DNA of 64,000 nucleotides from Bordetella parapertussis (GTDB lineage: Bacteria > Pseudomonadota > Gammaproteobacteria > Burkholderiales > Burkholderiaceae_B), in assembly GCA_945895265.1 (NCBI GenBank), contig CAMDEF010000003.1, forward strand, positions 1 through 64,000, read 5' to 3'. The notes under the pieces are model-generated. The model was not told where the DNA came from. It did not search any database and was given only the letters and a program-made list of their open reading frames with translations. The translations under genes and the position numbers were made by a program. This document shows, piece after piece, positions 9,396-18,398 of the stretch. Numbering within the stretch: the stretch's first letter is position 1; each line of letters starts with the position of its first letter.

Positions 9396-9435
9396 AAAAA
9401 AGCCCTGACACACTGAATTGCGTCAGGGCTTTTTT
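9396..9435. terminator. Bidirectional rho-independent terminator
   Basis: A 9-bp perfect stem (agccctgac 9401-9409 with gtcagggct 9422-9430), 12-nt loop, preceded by an A-run and followed by a T-run. It lies between the ygiQ-like stop and the stop of the convergent secreted-protein gene and can serve both. Confidence 0.9.
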
Positions 9436-9448
9436 CGATCAACTGGCT

Positions 9449-9826
9449 TTATTCGAAGACTGCAGTTGTGACGTCAGTAGCCTTGTTGTAACGCAAAGTG
9501 ATTTTGTTAATTGAACACAGGTCAAGTTGTTCCCAGACTCTGTCATCGTCTTCGCCGTAGCCGTCCCAATGTATCTTCATGTCATAGATACAAACTGAAC
9601 CTTGTTTGTTGAAGACCATTTCGCGTGAGCGGCCATTCGCTAAAATTGATCTACCTAGGCGGTCTGGCCCCCAACTTTTTGATTGACTAGGTGTAATGTA
9701 GACGGATTCGATATCGTAGCCTGTACGATTTGTTAACCTGAAATCGGCATCGCCGGCAAACGCAACGTGACCGATCGCTAAAGATGCTGCAACGACCAAT
9801 GATTTGAAGAAAGTTTTATAGTTCAT
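9449..9826 (-). CDS. Small secreted protein of unknown function
   Basis: 125 residues. A signal peptide (basic start, hydrophobic core LVVAASLAIGHVAFAG, cleavage near AFA|G at about 24-25) precedes a domain of about 100 residues with a 'FRLTNRTGYDIESVYITPS' opening, an RLG stretch, and two cysteines that may form a disulfide (CIYD and DLCS). Similar short periplasmic proteins occur in many proteobacteria without known function. It is a single gene ending at the shared terminator. Confidence 0.7.
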   Translation of the reverse strand: MNYKTFFKSLVVAASLAIGHVAFAGDADFRLTNRTGYDIESVYITPSQSKSWGPDRLGRSILANGRSREMVFNKQGSVCIYDMKIHWDGYGEDDDRVWEQLDLCSINKITLRYNKATDVTTAVFE

Positions 9827-10031
9827 CTAATGTTGCCCCATGCGTGTTGTGCGCTAAACGTTCACGCATCGAAATTTTTATCTTTTTCATGTGCCTTGGT
9901 CAAGAGGTTTTAGGCCAGCGCGATGACGGTATTGCGAGGTATTGCGAGGCCTTGCACAAATGAGAAAAACTCTGCCCCGGACTGCTTTGCACCGAAATGT
10001 TGCGTGAGGTCGTCGACCCTAAGTTAAAACG

Positions 10032-11120
10032 CTACACGCTATAGCGTTTGATAATCTCAGGATCAGGGTCGCGGCCAAGGCCAGGCCCCGAGGGCACAGC
10101 GATAAAGCCATTCTTTACCTCAATCGCATCGCCCAAGGGGTTCGCACCCAGGTCGGCAAACGAGTATTCGATCATCGGTGCGTGGGTAAGCGCTGCAGCG
10201 ATATGAACGCTGGCTAACAATCCTGGTCCAAAGTAGGGGCAATGTGGGGTCAGTACGACATTGTGTTGTTGAGCGAGTGCGGCGATCTCCATCATGGGCG
10301 AGATACCCCCAATCTTTGTCACACTTGGCTGCGCGATATCTACCGCGCCCGCTTTAAACATTTGCTCAAAGTTCTTCACGCTCATGGCATTTTCGCCCGC
10401 TGCGATTTTTAAACCACTTTGTGCTCTGACTTGTGCAAGGCTTTCAAAATCCTCGGGGGGCCAGATGGGTTCTTCAAACCAACTCAAGTTATAGGGGCGC
10501 ACAGCGTCAGCAACTGCCAGGGCTTCTTTCACAGACCAAGGGCAATTGACGTCCATCATCAGTCCAACCTTTGGGCCAATCGCTTCGCGTGCAGCCTTAA
10601 CTTGTTCAACACCAAGTTCATGAAGTTTGACGGCACCATAGCCACGCTCAACCACTCGAGCGCTGTTTTCGGCGACTAGGCCAGGATCGGTATAGCGCAT
10701 CAAACTTGCGTAGCAGGGCAGGCGGGTGTGTTTTGCACCGCCCAGCAAGGCTGATACCGACTTGCCCGCGGCTTTGCCCGCGATATCCCACAGGGCGATA
10801 TCTAAGCCCGAGAGGGCGAAGACCATGGGCCCAGTGCGCCCGACGATATGAAGCTTTCTGTTGAGATCTTCCATCAAGGCGGGGATATTGGTTTCGTCAC
10901 GACCGAGCGCAAGCGGTGCCACCATGGCGTGGATGGCGGCGCGCGTGGCGGGCCAAATGCCAAAGCCGAACGCTTCGCCCCAACCGACGACACCCGAGTC
11001 GGTTTCGACGCGAATCAACAGGATTTCCATCGAGCGATCAAGCCCCGCGAACTTTGGGCGTGGTCCGTAGATTTCAAAAGGGAGGCTTAAAGCGTAGGTG
11101 TCTATTTTTCGGATTGTCAT
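10032..11120 (-). CDS. Mandelate racemase/muconate lactonizing enzyme family protein
   Basis: 362-residue enolase-superfamily enzyme: N-terminal capping domain, then the TIM barrel. Metal ligands are Asp190 (MMDVNCPW), Glu216 (WFEEP) and Glu243 (AAGENA). The second-strand motif is KxH (Lys165, His167) and the catalytic His is His293 (TPHCPYFG). Aligned on KIGG, the Asp that usually pairs with that His is Ser266. Members dehydrate or epimerise sugar acids or related carboxylates; the substrate is unknown. The Bug-type binding protein 83 nt upstream on the same strand suggests uptake of its substrate. Confidence 0.85.
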   Translation of the reverse strand: MTIRKIDTYALSLPFEIYGPRPKFAGLDRSMEILLIRVETDSGVVGWGEAFGFGIWPATRAAIHAMVAPLALGRDETNIPALMEDLNRKLHIVGRTGPMVFALSGLDIALWDIAGKAAGKSVSALLGGAKHTRLPCYASLMRYTDPGLVAENSARVVERGYGAVKLHELGVEQVKAAREAIGPKVGLMMDVNCPWSVKEALAVADAVRPYNLSWFEEPIWPPEDFESLAQVRAQSGLKIAAGENAMSVKNFEQMFKAGAVDIAQPSVTKIGGISPMMEIAALAQQHNVVLTPHCPYFGPGLLASVHIAAALTHAPMIEYSFADLGANPLGDAIEVKNGFIAVPSGPGLGRDPDPEIIKRYSV

Positions 11121-11203
11121 AAGATTTGATGTTGGGCGTTTGTCTTAGCAAAGTACTGGGCTACTTTTCGATGCATTTTTTTGTACGAGGTTAAGCCCAA
11201 GGC

Positions 11204-12190
11204 TTATTCAGCCTTGATATTGGCGTCTTTGATGATTTGCGCCCATTTCGTAATTTCAGCCGGAATCCAGGTTGCAAACTCTCCAGACGAGCCGCCCACC
11301 GTCACAAAGCCCTGTTGCTTGAGCTTGGCTTGAAGCTCTGGTGTCTTCACGGCTCGATTCACGGCCGCGTTCACACGCTTTACGTAATCGTCGGGCGTAC
11401 CCAAGGGTGCGATCAGCCCATTGATCGTGCTGGCATCAACCTCAGGCAGGCCACCTTGGATAAAGGTGGCAATGTCTGGGAAGAGTTCACTGCGCTCTTT
11501 GCTGGTGATCGCCAGTGCTCGCACGCGGCCCGCGTCTAGCATGGCTTTTGACCCTATTTGCGTTGAGAACATGGCGGTGGTTTGCCCACCAACGAGTTGC
11601 GTGATGGCTTCGCCCGCGCCCTTAAACGGTATGTTCAACATTTCGATACCAGCCCGCAGCTTGAACTGTTCAGCAGCTAAATGGGCGCCTGTCCCTTGGC
11701 CCGCAGAGCCAAAAGTGATTTTTCCTGAATTGACCTTTGCATAGGCAATAAATTCTTGCACGGTCTTAGCGGGCAAGGAGGGGTTTACCAACAACACCAA
11801 AGGCGAGGTTGCAATAAACACAATGGGCGTGAAATCTTTTAGCGTGTCATAAGGAAGTTTTGAGACGAGGCTTGGGTTGGTAATAAACGCCGCATCGATC
11901 ATCCCAATCGTCAGGCCGTCTGGCTCGGCTTTCGCCACGGCAAGAGTGCCGATGGTGCTGCCCGCGCCTGGTCTGTTTTCAACCACAGCTTGTTGACCAA
12001 ATTCGTCGCCCACGTATGGGGCGATTAAGCGCGCCAGTGCATCAGTCGCTCCGCCCGGCCCATAGGGCACAATGATTCGAATGGATTTAGTGATGGGTGT
12101 TTGGGCCTGAACCGCTGGCGCCACTAGGTAAAGTAGCCCGATGAGCGGTAGCCATCTGAAAAACAATGAATAGATGGAAAGGTGTTTCAT
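11204..12190 (-). CDS. Bug-type tripartite tricarboxylate transporter binding protein
   Basis: 328 residues with a signal peptide (hydrophobic WLPLIGLLYLVAPAVQAQ, cleavage near residue 29). The mature protein begins in the standard Bug way (IRIIVPYGPGGATDALARLI, then VENRPGAGSTIG). Bug proteins are periplasmic binders of carboxylates and related metabolites and are hugely expanded in Bordetella and relatives, mostly without adjacent membrane subunits. No tctA or tctB is nearby. It shares strand and probably transcript with the enolase-superfamily gene downstream, so the ligand may be that enzyme's substrate. Confidence 0.92.
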   Translation of the reverse strand: MKHLSIYSLFFRWLPLIGLLYLVAPAVQAQTPITKSIRIIVPYGPGGATDALARLIAPYVGDEFGQQAVVENRPGAGSTIGTLAVAKAEPDGLTIGMIDAAFITNPSLVSKLPYDTLKDFTPIVFIATSPLVLLVNPSLPAKTVQEFIAYAKVNSGKITFGSAGQGTGAHLAAEQFKLRAGIEMLNIPFKGAGEAITQLVGGQTTAMFSTQIGSKAMLDAGRVRALAITSKERSELFPDIATFIQGGLPEVDASTINGLIAPLGTPDDYVKRVNAAVNRAVKTPELQAKLKQQGFVTVGGSSGEFATWIPAEITKWAQIIKDANIKAE

Positions 12191-12347
12191 AGCGGCCTCC
12201 AGAAGACGTCAAGATTGTTTTGGTATAGCACAGCGGCGGCACTATAGTCATCCCATCACCCTAGGGAGCCTCTAGTAAAAGCAAGCTCCTTTAGTGAGGT
12301 GGGTGCTCCGTCAGGGCACGTTAGTGTTACGATATTTCTCACTCGGT

Positions 12348-12359
12348 TTAGTCGACTAA
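12348..12359. promoter_or_regulatory. 12-bp perfect palindrome upstream of the GFA gene
   Basis: TTAGTCGACTAA is a perfect inverted repeat ending 21 nt before the ATG at 12381, just ahead of the AGGAG ribosome binding site (12370-12374). It lies in the gap shared with the divergent Bug gene. A dimeric regulator could bind here; this is inferred from symmetry and position only. Confidence 0.35.
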
Positions 12360-12380
12360 GAAAAATATCAGGAGCGAGCG

Positions 12381-12785
12381 ATGAAGCTAACAGGCGGTTG
12401 TTATTGCAAACAGATTCGCTACAGTTTTGAGGGCGATGTCATGGCCTCGCTGCAGTGCCATTGCCGTGAGTGTCAATACATTGCCGGTGGGCATCCTAAT
12501 GCGCTGATGGTTTTGCCTCGCGAGGGGTTTAAGTTCGAGTCAGGCGTAACAGCGACTTTTACACGTACAGATATCGACAAGGCCGTGACGCGTCACTTTT
12601 GTCCGAACTGCGGTACAAGTCTTGCCACCCAATCGCCGTTTCGACTTGGCGCCATGATCATCAAAGTCGGCACCCTGGATGACCCGTCGGTTTATAAGCC
12701 GACGGCTGCAATTTTTACGATTGATAAGCAACCGTTTCACCATATTCCCGACGATATCCCTGCGTTTGAGCGTCGGCCAGGCTAA
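12381..12785 (+). CDS. GFA/CENP-V domain zinc protein
   Basis: 134 residues forming one GFA (glutathione-dependent formaldehyde-activating-like) domain. Zinc-binding cysteines are visible in GGCYC (6-10), QCHCREC (about 26-32) and CPNCG (about 74-78). The family name comes from one formaldehyde-activating member; most bacterial GFA proteins have no proven activity. AGGAG sits 6 nt before the ATG. It is the first of three close plus-strand genes (GFA, PhyH-type dioxygenase, lipoprotein). Confidence 0.9.
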   Translation: MKLTGGCYCKQIRYSFEGDVMASLQCHCRECQYIAGGHPNALMVLPREGFKFESGVTATFTRTDIDKAVTRHFCPNCGTSLATQSPFRLGAMIIKVGTLDDPSVYKPTAAIFTIDKQPFHHIPDDIPAFERRPG

Positions 12786-12824
12786 GGTTTGGCATCCCCC
12801 AGTTGTTGACCAAGGAGTTCTGAC

Positions 12825-13673
12825 ATGGCTTCAGTTTTCTCTGCTGCTCAAGCGGCTGCGTTTGCCGCAGATGGTTATGTGATTGTTCGACAGCTCTTCG
12901 ATCAAGAAGAGATTGCCTTAATGGCAGGTGCCATCGAGCAAGACCCTGACTTACAAAAGAGTCTTTATGATCGCAAAGACGCACAGGGTAAGGCGACCAA
13001 AATGGCGACTTGGAATCATCCGGGCGATAGTGTCTACGGTTTAGCAGCTCGATCGCATCGGGTGGTTGACACGGTCGAGCAGATGCTGGGAGGCGAGGTT
13101 TATCATTACCACTCAAAACTCACCGCCAAAGAGCCGCGTGAAGGTGGTGCCTGGGAATGGCATCAGGATTATGGCTATTGGTACCACAATGGTTGCCTCT
13201 TGCCTCACATGGCCAGTGTGATGGTCGCGCTAGATCATGCCACGCCTGAAAACGGCTGTTTGCAGGTGATCCGTGGTTCGCATTTGGTGGGACGCGTTGA
13301 GCACGGCATCATCCCTGGTGAACAAGTGGGTGCTGATCCAAAGCGGGTCGAGCAGATGTTGCAGCAGATGCCACTTGACTTCGTTGAAATGGCACCTGGC
13401 GACGCACTATTTTTTCATGCAAATGTGATGCATCGGTCTGATCAAAACCGTTCGCAAAATCGGCGTTGGACCGTAATTTTTTGTTATAACGCGGCACGAA
13501 ATAACCCGTTCATTGAGCACCACCATCCGTTTTATACGGCCTTGCACAAAGTCAGTAACGAGGCGATCAAACAAGCTGGTTTGAAGTTTTCAAATGCAGG
13601 GCAGTCAGCTTTCAGAAAGACCTTTTCAAACCCACCTGGTTTGACGCAAAAGCTGGGCGCGGAGCGCCCTTAG
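12825..13673 (+). CDS. Phytanoyl-CoA dioxygenase (PhyH) family oxygenase
   Basis: 282 residues, non-haem Fe(II)/2-oxoglutarate oxygenase. The iron triad is His113, Asp115 (WHQDYG) and His203 (ANVMHRSDQN), with Arg214 placed to hold 2-oxoglutarate. Members hydroxylate small molecules such as phytanoyl-CoA or ectoine; the aromatic 'HQDYGYWY' segment also occurs in ectoine hydroxylase-like relatives, but no ectoine genes are near. AAGGAG precedes the ATG by about 9 nt. It follows the GFA gene by 39 nt and precedes the lipoprotein gene by 20 nt. Confidence 0.88.
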   Translation: MASVFSAAQAAAFAADGYVIVRQLFDQEEIALMAGAIEQDPDLQKSLYDRKDAQGKATKMATWNHPGDSVYGLAARSHRVVDTVEQMLGGEVYHYHSKLTAKEPREGGAWEWHQDYGYWYHNGCLLPHMASVMVALDHATPENGCLQVIRGSHLVGRVEHGIIPGEQVGADPKRVEQMLQQMPLDFVEMAPGDALFFHANVMHRSDQNRSQNRRWTVIFCYNAARNNPFIEHHHPFYTALHKVSNEAIKQAGLKFSNAGQSAFRKTFSNPPGLTQKLGAERP

Positions 13674-13693
13674 AGTTAAGTGAAAGAGATATC

Positions 13694-14062
13694 GTGAAAA
13701 AAATATTGTTTTGTATGTTGGTGCTGTTGTCCGGCTGCGCGACCAAAGAATACCTGCAAGCGCAAGATGAATGTTCGCCCAGTGCGTATCGGCAATTTCC
13801 ACCTAGAACGATACAGATGTATGTGCCGCGCACCACGACTGTTAGGGTGCCGACTGGCGGGTCAAAGTGCGAAAGTCGCACAGAAGATAATCGTGTCAAA
13901 ACAAAATGTGAGCCTGAATGGCGTACCGAGTACCGCACTTATCAGTCGTTAGAGGTCATTGATACCAACGCTGAGCCTCGCGATGCCGTGATGCGCAGCT
14001 GCACGCGCGACTTGTGCGTACAACGCTTTGGAAACTCAGACTGCAAAGCACCTGGGTCATGA
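13694..14062 (+). CDS. Small Cys-rich lipoprotein of unknown function
   Basis: 122 residues, GTG start. A short lipoprotein signal (MKKILFCMLVLLSGC, lipobox LSGC with lipidated Cys15) is followed by a polar domain with six more cysteines, likely oxidised in pairs, and no known domain. It starts 20 nt after the PhyH-type gene, so it is probably the last gene of that unit. I find no family assignment. Confidence 0.6.
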   Translation: MKKILFCMLVLLSGCATKEYLQAQDECSPSAYRQFPPRTIQMYVPRTTTVRVPTGGSKCESRTEDNRVKTKCEPEWRTEYRTYQSLEVIDTNAEPRDAVMRSCTRDLCVQRFGNSDCKAPGS

Positions 14063-14367
14063 CGCGTTTGATCTTGTTGAACTCGAACGCGCATTGACTT
14101 CAATGCGCTGGCTGCGCGTTGACCGAGAGGCATTAACAGTGGCTTCGATTACCATTACGAGCCGATCTTATTGTCCTTGCTCTGCATTCGCAGCGAAGCG
14201 TCACCGTCTTCTGTGTAGGGATAAACCCTATCGTTTGTCTCTAAAGTGTCCAGCAACCAATCGTAGTGTGTAGAATCTGCGACGAGCGTTTACTTCTAGC
14301 GTGATTGAACACTCAGCATCTATCCTGAACCCGTTTACTCAAGAACTACTACGTATCGGAAAAAATC
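14063..14367 (+). other. Intergenic region with no gene seen
   Basis: About 305 bases between the lipoprotein stop and the TAXI gene. Short open frames here have no ribosome binding site or recognisable sequence. A small stem (taggg-ataaa-cccta near 14215-14230) is present. The region must contain the TRAP operon promoter, but I see no convincing -35/-10 pair. Confidence 0.5.
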
Positions 14368-15321
14368 ATGAAGAACTCAATCAAATTAAAAATTTCTGCG
14401 GCGACTGCATGTGCTGCATTATTCATCGTGGCACCTAGCATGGCGCAGCAGGTGACGCTCATGACGGGTCCGCAAGGTGGGGTGTGGGTGCCGCTCGGTG
14501 GCGCACTAAAAGGTCTATGGGAAAAAGTGATACCCGGCCTACAAGTCACTGCAACGCCGGGAGCTGGTATTGCGAATGTCCGAGGCGTAGACGAAGGGAA
14601 AGTACAACTCGGTTTTGGTAACTCAAGCACTACGGTGGATGGCTTGGCGGGTCGCCCTCCATACAAACAGAAAGTCACCAAGGTCTGCAACATGGGCAGT
14701 CTGTATTCGCAGCTATTTCAAGTCGTTGCGTTGCAGTCATCCAATGTGAAATCGTTCGCGGATCTCAAAGGCAAGTCGCTTGTCACACAGCCTAAAGGTA
14801 ATACGGGTGAATTGCTCACTGATCTGATTTTGCAAGCAAACGACATGACTTATAAATCCCTGTCGAAGGTGAACTTCCAGGCGAGCTATTCGGACGCCGT
14901 GTCCTTGATGAAAGACGGGCACGCGCAAATATTCACCCTTGGCACGACATCCCCTGCCTCGGCCGTCATGGACTTGGCGAGTGGTCGCGATGTCAACCTT
15001 GTGCCGGTCGATGATAAAACGATGGCTTATGTAAAAAATCTAAATTCTGGGTATAACCGTTTAATTATTAAAGCTGGCACTTATCCGAAACAAACTCAAG
15101 ATGTTCCTGCCATTAGCTACTTGATGCACGTAGTTGTTGCGTGCAGCATGCCAGAAAAAACGGTTTATGAAATGGTAAAAGCCATTGCAACAAACGTTCC
15201 AGATCTGGTCGCCGTGACCAAGTCGATCGAGGGTCTCACGCCAAAAGCGATGGCCACTGATATCGGCGTGCCAATGCATCCTGGTGCATTGAAATACTAC
15301 AAAGAAGTTAGTGCGCTTTAA
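14368..15321 (+). CDS. TAXI family TRAP transporter solute-binding protein
   Basis: 317 residues with a signal peptide (ATACAALFIVAPSMAQ, cleavage after AQ near residue 27). The mature protein has the TAXI features TLMTGPQGGVWVPLGGALKGL, the conserved GNSSTTVDGL region and 'LKGKSLVTQPKG'. It should capture a substrate in the periplasm for the fused TRAP permease 39 nt downstream. TAXI ligands known elsewhere include glutamate and other carboxylates; none can be deduced here. Start ATG is the first in the frame and fits the signal peptide. Confidence 0.92.
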   Translation: MKNSIKLKISAATACAALFIVAPSMAQQVTLMTGPQGGVWVPLGGALKGLWEKVIPGLQVTATPGAGIANVRGVDEGKVQLGFGNSSTTVDGLAGRPPYKQKVTKVCNMGSLYSQLFQVVALQSSNVKSFADLKGKSLVTQPKGNTGELLTDLILQANDMTYKSLSKVNFQASYSDAVSLMKDGHAQIFTLGTTSPASAVMDLASGRDVNLVPVDDKTMAYVKNLNSGYNRLIIKAGTYPKQTQDVPAISYLMHVVVACSMPEKTVYEMVKAIATNVPDLVAVTKSIEGLTPKAMATDIGVPMHPGALKYYKEVSAL

Positions 15322-15360
15322 TCGGCTCTTAGTAGGCAGCCACAACAGGACACCAGCTCT

Positions 15361-17262
15361 ATGCAACCGGTAATTTCTGACGAAAGTATTGCGATCAACC
15401 CTGCGTCACACGTGCTTAAGGCACTGATCACCGTGCTAGCGGTGACGATGTCGGTGTATCACATGTATGTCGCCGGGTTTGGGCCACCTGAAGCCGTCAT
15501 CTTTCGTGGAACGCATCTAATCTTTGCATTGGGGTTGGTGTTCCTGCTTTATCCCTCTCGGGCGAGTGGCGGCGTTGCTGCTCGCTCGTACGATATGCTG
15601 TTATTGGCAATGGGTTTGGCTGCCATCGCACATATTTTCATAGACTATGAAAACTTCACGAGTCGTATCATTTATATCGATGAATTAACGAAACTTGATT
15701 TATTTTATTCCTTTGTCCTGGTCGCGATTGTGCTTGAAGGGACGCGTCGAGTGATCGGCTGGGCACTTCCACTCACCGCGATTATCTTTGTTGCTTACAC
15801 GGTTTTTTTTACTCAAATAAAAATTCCCCTTCTCATGGAGCAGTTGTATTTTTCAACTGAAGGTATTTTTGGTTCTACCCTCGGGGTATCTGCGTCATAC
15901 GTGATGTTGTTTGTGATCTTTGGGGCCTTTATGGAAAAGAGTGGCACGGGCCAACTCTTTATGGACTTCGCGTTATCGATTACCGGTAAAAGCGCGGGTG
16001 GCCCAGGTAAGGTGGCGGTGATTAGCTCCTCTCTTTTCGGAACGGTGTCAGGCAGTGCAGTGGCGAACGTCATGGTAGATGGTCCGATCACCATCCCTTT
16101 GATGAAGCGTAGCGGATTTCGACCGTCATTTGCCGCAGCAGTAGAGGCGGTCGCTTCGACTGGCGGTCAACTCATGCCGCCGGTCATGGGGGCCGCAGCA
16201 TTCGTCATGGCAGAGTTTTTAGCGGTGCCGTACGCTCAAGTTGCGCTATGGGCAGCTATTCCTGCACTTCTCTATTACGCATCCGTTTTCTTTGCGGTGC
16301 ACTTTGAAGCCAAGCGACACAAATTAGCTGGTGTTCCCGAAAGCGAAATCCCAAAGTTTAGACAAGTTATTCTTCAGCGCGGCCATTTGTTTATTCCGAT
16401 ATTGACTATTTTGTTTGGGCTGTTTCTCGGCTACTCGGCACCACTTTGCGCACTGATTGCCGCACTTATCTGCCTGCCTGTCGCCTTAATGCGCAAGCTG
16501 ACTCGCGAGGGAATTACTTGGATGACGGCATTGCAGGCCCTAGAAGATGGGGCGCGCAGCGCGCTGTCAGTCGCCATGGCCTGTGCCTGCGCAGGAATCG
16601 TAATCGGCTGCGTCACGATTACAGGACTTGGCATTGTATTTACCCAAGTTGTCATTGAATTCGCCAATAACTCCTTGTTTATGGCGCTATTGTTGACCGC
16701 AATCGCCGGTATTGTGTTGGGCATGGGCATGCCAACCACCCCTGCCTATATTGTGATGGTCTCGTTGCTAGTGCCCGCCATCATCAAGCTCGGTGTTGAT
16801 GCACCATCTGCACATATGTTTGCGCTGTACTTCGCCATACTGTCCGCAATTACGCCTCCCGTGGCGCTCGCTGTATTTGCCGCCGCAGGGCTGGCAAAGG
16901 CCAATATGTGGGAATCAGGTTTCGCCGCAATGCGCGCGGCAGCGCCGGCGTATATCGTTCCGTTTATGTTTGTGTATGAGCCATCTTTACTCCTTATTTT
17001 CAAAGCAGATACGTCTTGGCTCACTTTGCTCTGGTCGGTGACCACAGCCTTGATCGGTGTCATTGCCTTGGCGGGCGGATTTTTTGGTTGGCTAATTGGT
17101 TACGCAACCGTGCTGCATCGGGCATTGCTTTTGATTGCTGCAGGATGTTTGATTAAGCCAGGTCTTTGGACCGATATGGTTGGCTTTGGATTATTAGCGT
17201 TAGTCCTGCTTTTACAATGGACTGCCTTAAAGCGAGCTGCTGAACCTGAACACACGGTCTAA
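15361..17262 (+). CDS. TRAP transporter fused permease (4TM/12TM, DctMQ type)
   Basis: 633 residues with about 15-17 hydrophobic segments. A short Q-like part (about 20-160) is fused to the large M-like part containing the family's conserved GTVSGSAVANVMVDGPITIPLM and GMGMPTTPAY elements. Such fused permeases pair with TAXI binding proteins and use a Na+ or H+ gradient to import organic acids. The gene is directly behind the TAXI gene and ends 124 bp before the convergent phosphoesterase gene; a 7-bp stem (cgttagg/cctaacg, 17312-17340) without a T-run lies in that gap. Confidence 0.93.
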   Translation: MQPVISDESIAINPASHVLKALITVLAVTMSVYHMYVAGFGPPEAVIFRGTHLIFALGLVFLLYPSRASGGVAARSYDMLLLAMGLAAIAHIFIDYENFTSRIIYIDELTKLDLFYSFVLVAIVLEGTRRVIGWALPLTAIIFVAYTVFFTQIKIPLLMEQLYFSTEGIFGSTLGVSASYVMLFVIFGAFMEKSGTGQLFMDFALSITGKSAGGPGKVAVISSSLFGTVSGSAVANVMVDGPITIPLMKRSGFRPSFAAAVEAVASTGGQLMPPVMGAAAFVMAEFLAVPYAQVALWAAIPALLYYASVFFAVHFEAKRHKLAGVPESEIPKFRQVILQRGHLFIPILTILFGLFLGYSAPLCALIAALICLPVALMRKLTREGITWMTALQALEDGARSALSVAMACACAGIVIGCVTITGLGIVFTQVVIEFANNSLFMALLLTAIAGIVLGMGMPTTPAYIVMVSLLVPAIIKLGVDAPSAHMFALYFAILSAITPPVALAVFAAAGLAKANMWESGFAAMRAAAPAYIVPFMFVYEPSLLLIFKADTSWLTLLWSVTTALIGVIALAGGFFGWLIGYATVLHRALLLIAAGCLIKPGLWTDMVGFGLLALVLLLQWTALKRAAEPEHTV

Positions 17263-17386
17263 TTTAGAGAAGTCACGCTTTGTTTGAAAACGACCATGCA
17301 TATCGTCACGGCGTTAGGAAAGATATGGAGACGCCTAACGTGTGAGCAGCGCTGGCACGAATTAGACAGATCAGCAGCAAAGCGGT

Positions 17387-18340
17387 TTAAGGAACGATGA
17401 TTTTTTTGACTGAAAAAGGTGTTGAATTGCCCTCTTGAATCGTGACGCTCACCGCGCCAGTTGTTTTTGCACCAGGCACTTCAAGTCGATAGACGTTTTT
17501 CAAGACTTGCGACTCAAGCAAAAATGTTTGATCGAATTCAAAATTATGGCTGTCGCCATGCACAATCAAGATAGCACCTTGAAACTCTTTAGCAAGAGGG
17601 AGCAAGGTTTTTTCAATTGAGGCATGAAACCCCGTCTTTTCAGCCCAAGTGCCCGAGCGCGACATCCCTCGAATGACATCCGCTTGAAAAGCAAAAACGA
17701 GGGTCTGTAGCTTTTGACTGGCTGCAACGCGAAACGCTTCTTTAATCCAAGCGATGTTGGCCTGGTCGCGAGCCAGAAATTCTTTTTCAGCCTCAGCGTT
17801 GTTTGGCGCAAAGCGGTTATCGCTACCTACAATATGCACAGTCGTAAAGAGCGTATTAGAAAACTGCCAACGTTGGTTCTCAATATAGGTCGAATATGCA
17901 GGCATTGTCTTGCCCTGTGTGACAACGGGTAGGGTTGTTTGACCCAAAGAGGTGTCGGATTTGAAAAATTGCCCTCTCAGTTTTGCGAGTCGTTCAAGAG
18001 GGTCATAGCTGCCGTTACTTTTACGACCGCAGTCTGTCCAATCGTTGTCGCCAGGCGTGTAAATCAGCGCACTCTTGAATAAGTCAAAGTGTTTGCGTTG
18101 GCGTTCAAATTCTTCGTCAGAACAGCGTGCGCTGCCTTCTTTGAAGTCGCCGACATGAATTGAAAACTCAGGATGTAGTTCATTGATCTGAGTGATGAGC
18201 GTGCGGTATTTGGCGCCGGCGATTTCGTCTGGCCCGTACGGCAGATCACCGAGCGCGACAAAGCTGAAGGTCTCTGCGCGAACGCCCATCGCAGACGTCA
18301 GCAATATCAATAACCACAAACACCAGGACGTCTTATTCAT
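17387..18340 (-). CDS. Secreted metallophosphoesterase-like protein
   Basis: 317 residues with a signal peptide (WLLILLTSAMGVRAE, cleavage near residue 23). Calcineurin-like metal motifs are visible in order: ALGDLPYG, HVGDFKEG, PGDNDWTDC and IVHGDSHNFE. The usual first DxH is reduced to GDLP and the GNHE is GDND, as in a periplasmic subgroup of these enzymes. Substrate unknown. The gene is monocistronic and convergent with the TRAP permease gene. Confidence 0.75.
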   Translation of the reverse strand: MNKTSWCLWLLILLTSAMGVRAETFSFVALGDLPYGPDEIAGAKYRTLITQINELHPEFSIHVGDFKEGSARCSDEEFERQRKHFDLFKSALIYTPGDNDWTDCGRKSNGSYDPLERLAKLRGQFFKSDTSLGQTTLPVVTQGKTMPAYSTYIENQRWQFSNTLFTTVHIVGSDNRFAPNNAEAEKEFLARDQANIAWIKEAFRVAASQKLQTLVFAFQADVIRGMSRSGTWAEKTGFHASIEKTLLPLAKEFQGAILIVHGDSHNFEFDQTFLLESQVLKNVYRLEVPGAKTTGAVSVTIQEGNSTPFSVKKIIVP

Positions 18341-18398
18341 CTTTCACTCACGCTGTTACCGGTTGATTTTGAGCGACCCTAGCACTAACAGATCTCAG

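Noticed and set aside
13612..13938. 108-codon minus-strand frame over the PhyH end and lipoprotein gene
   Set aside because: It conflicts with two better-supported plus-strand genes, including a clear lipobox, and has no recognisable product.
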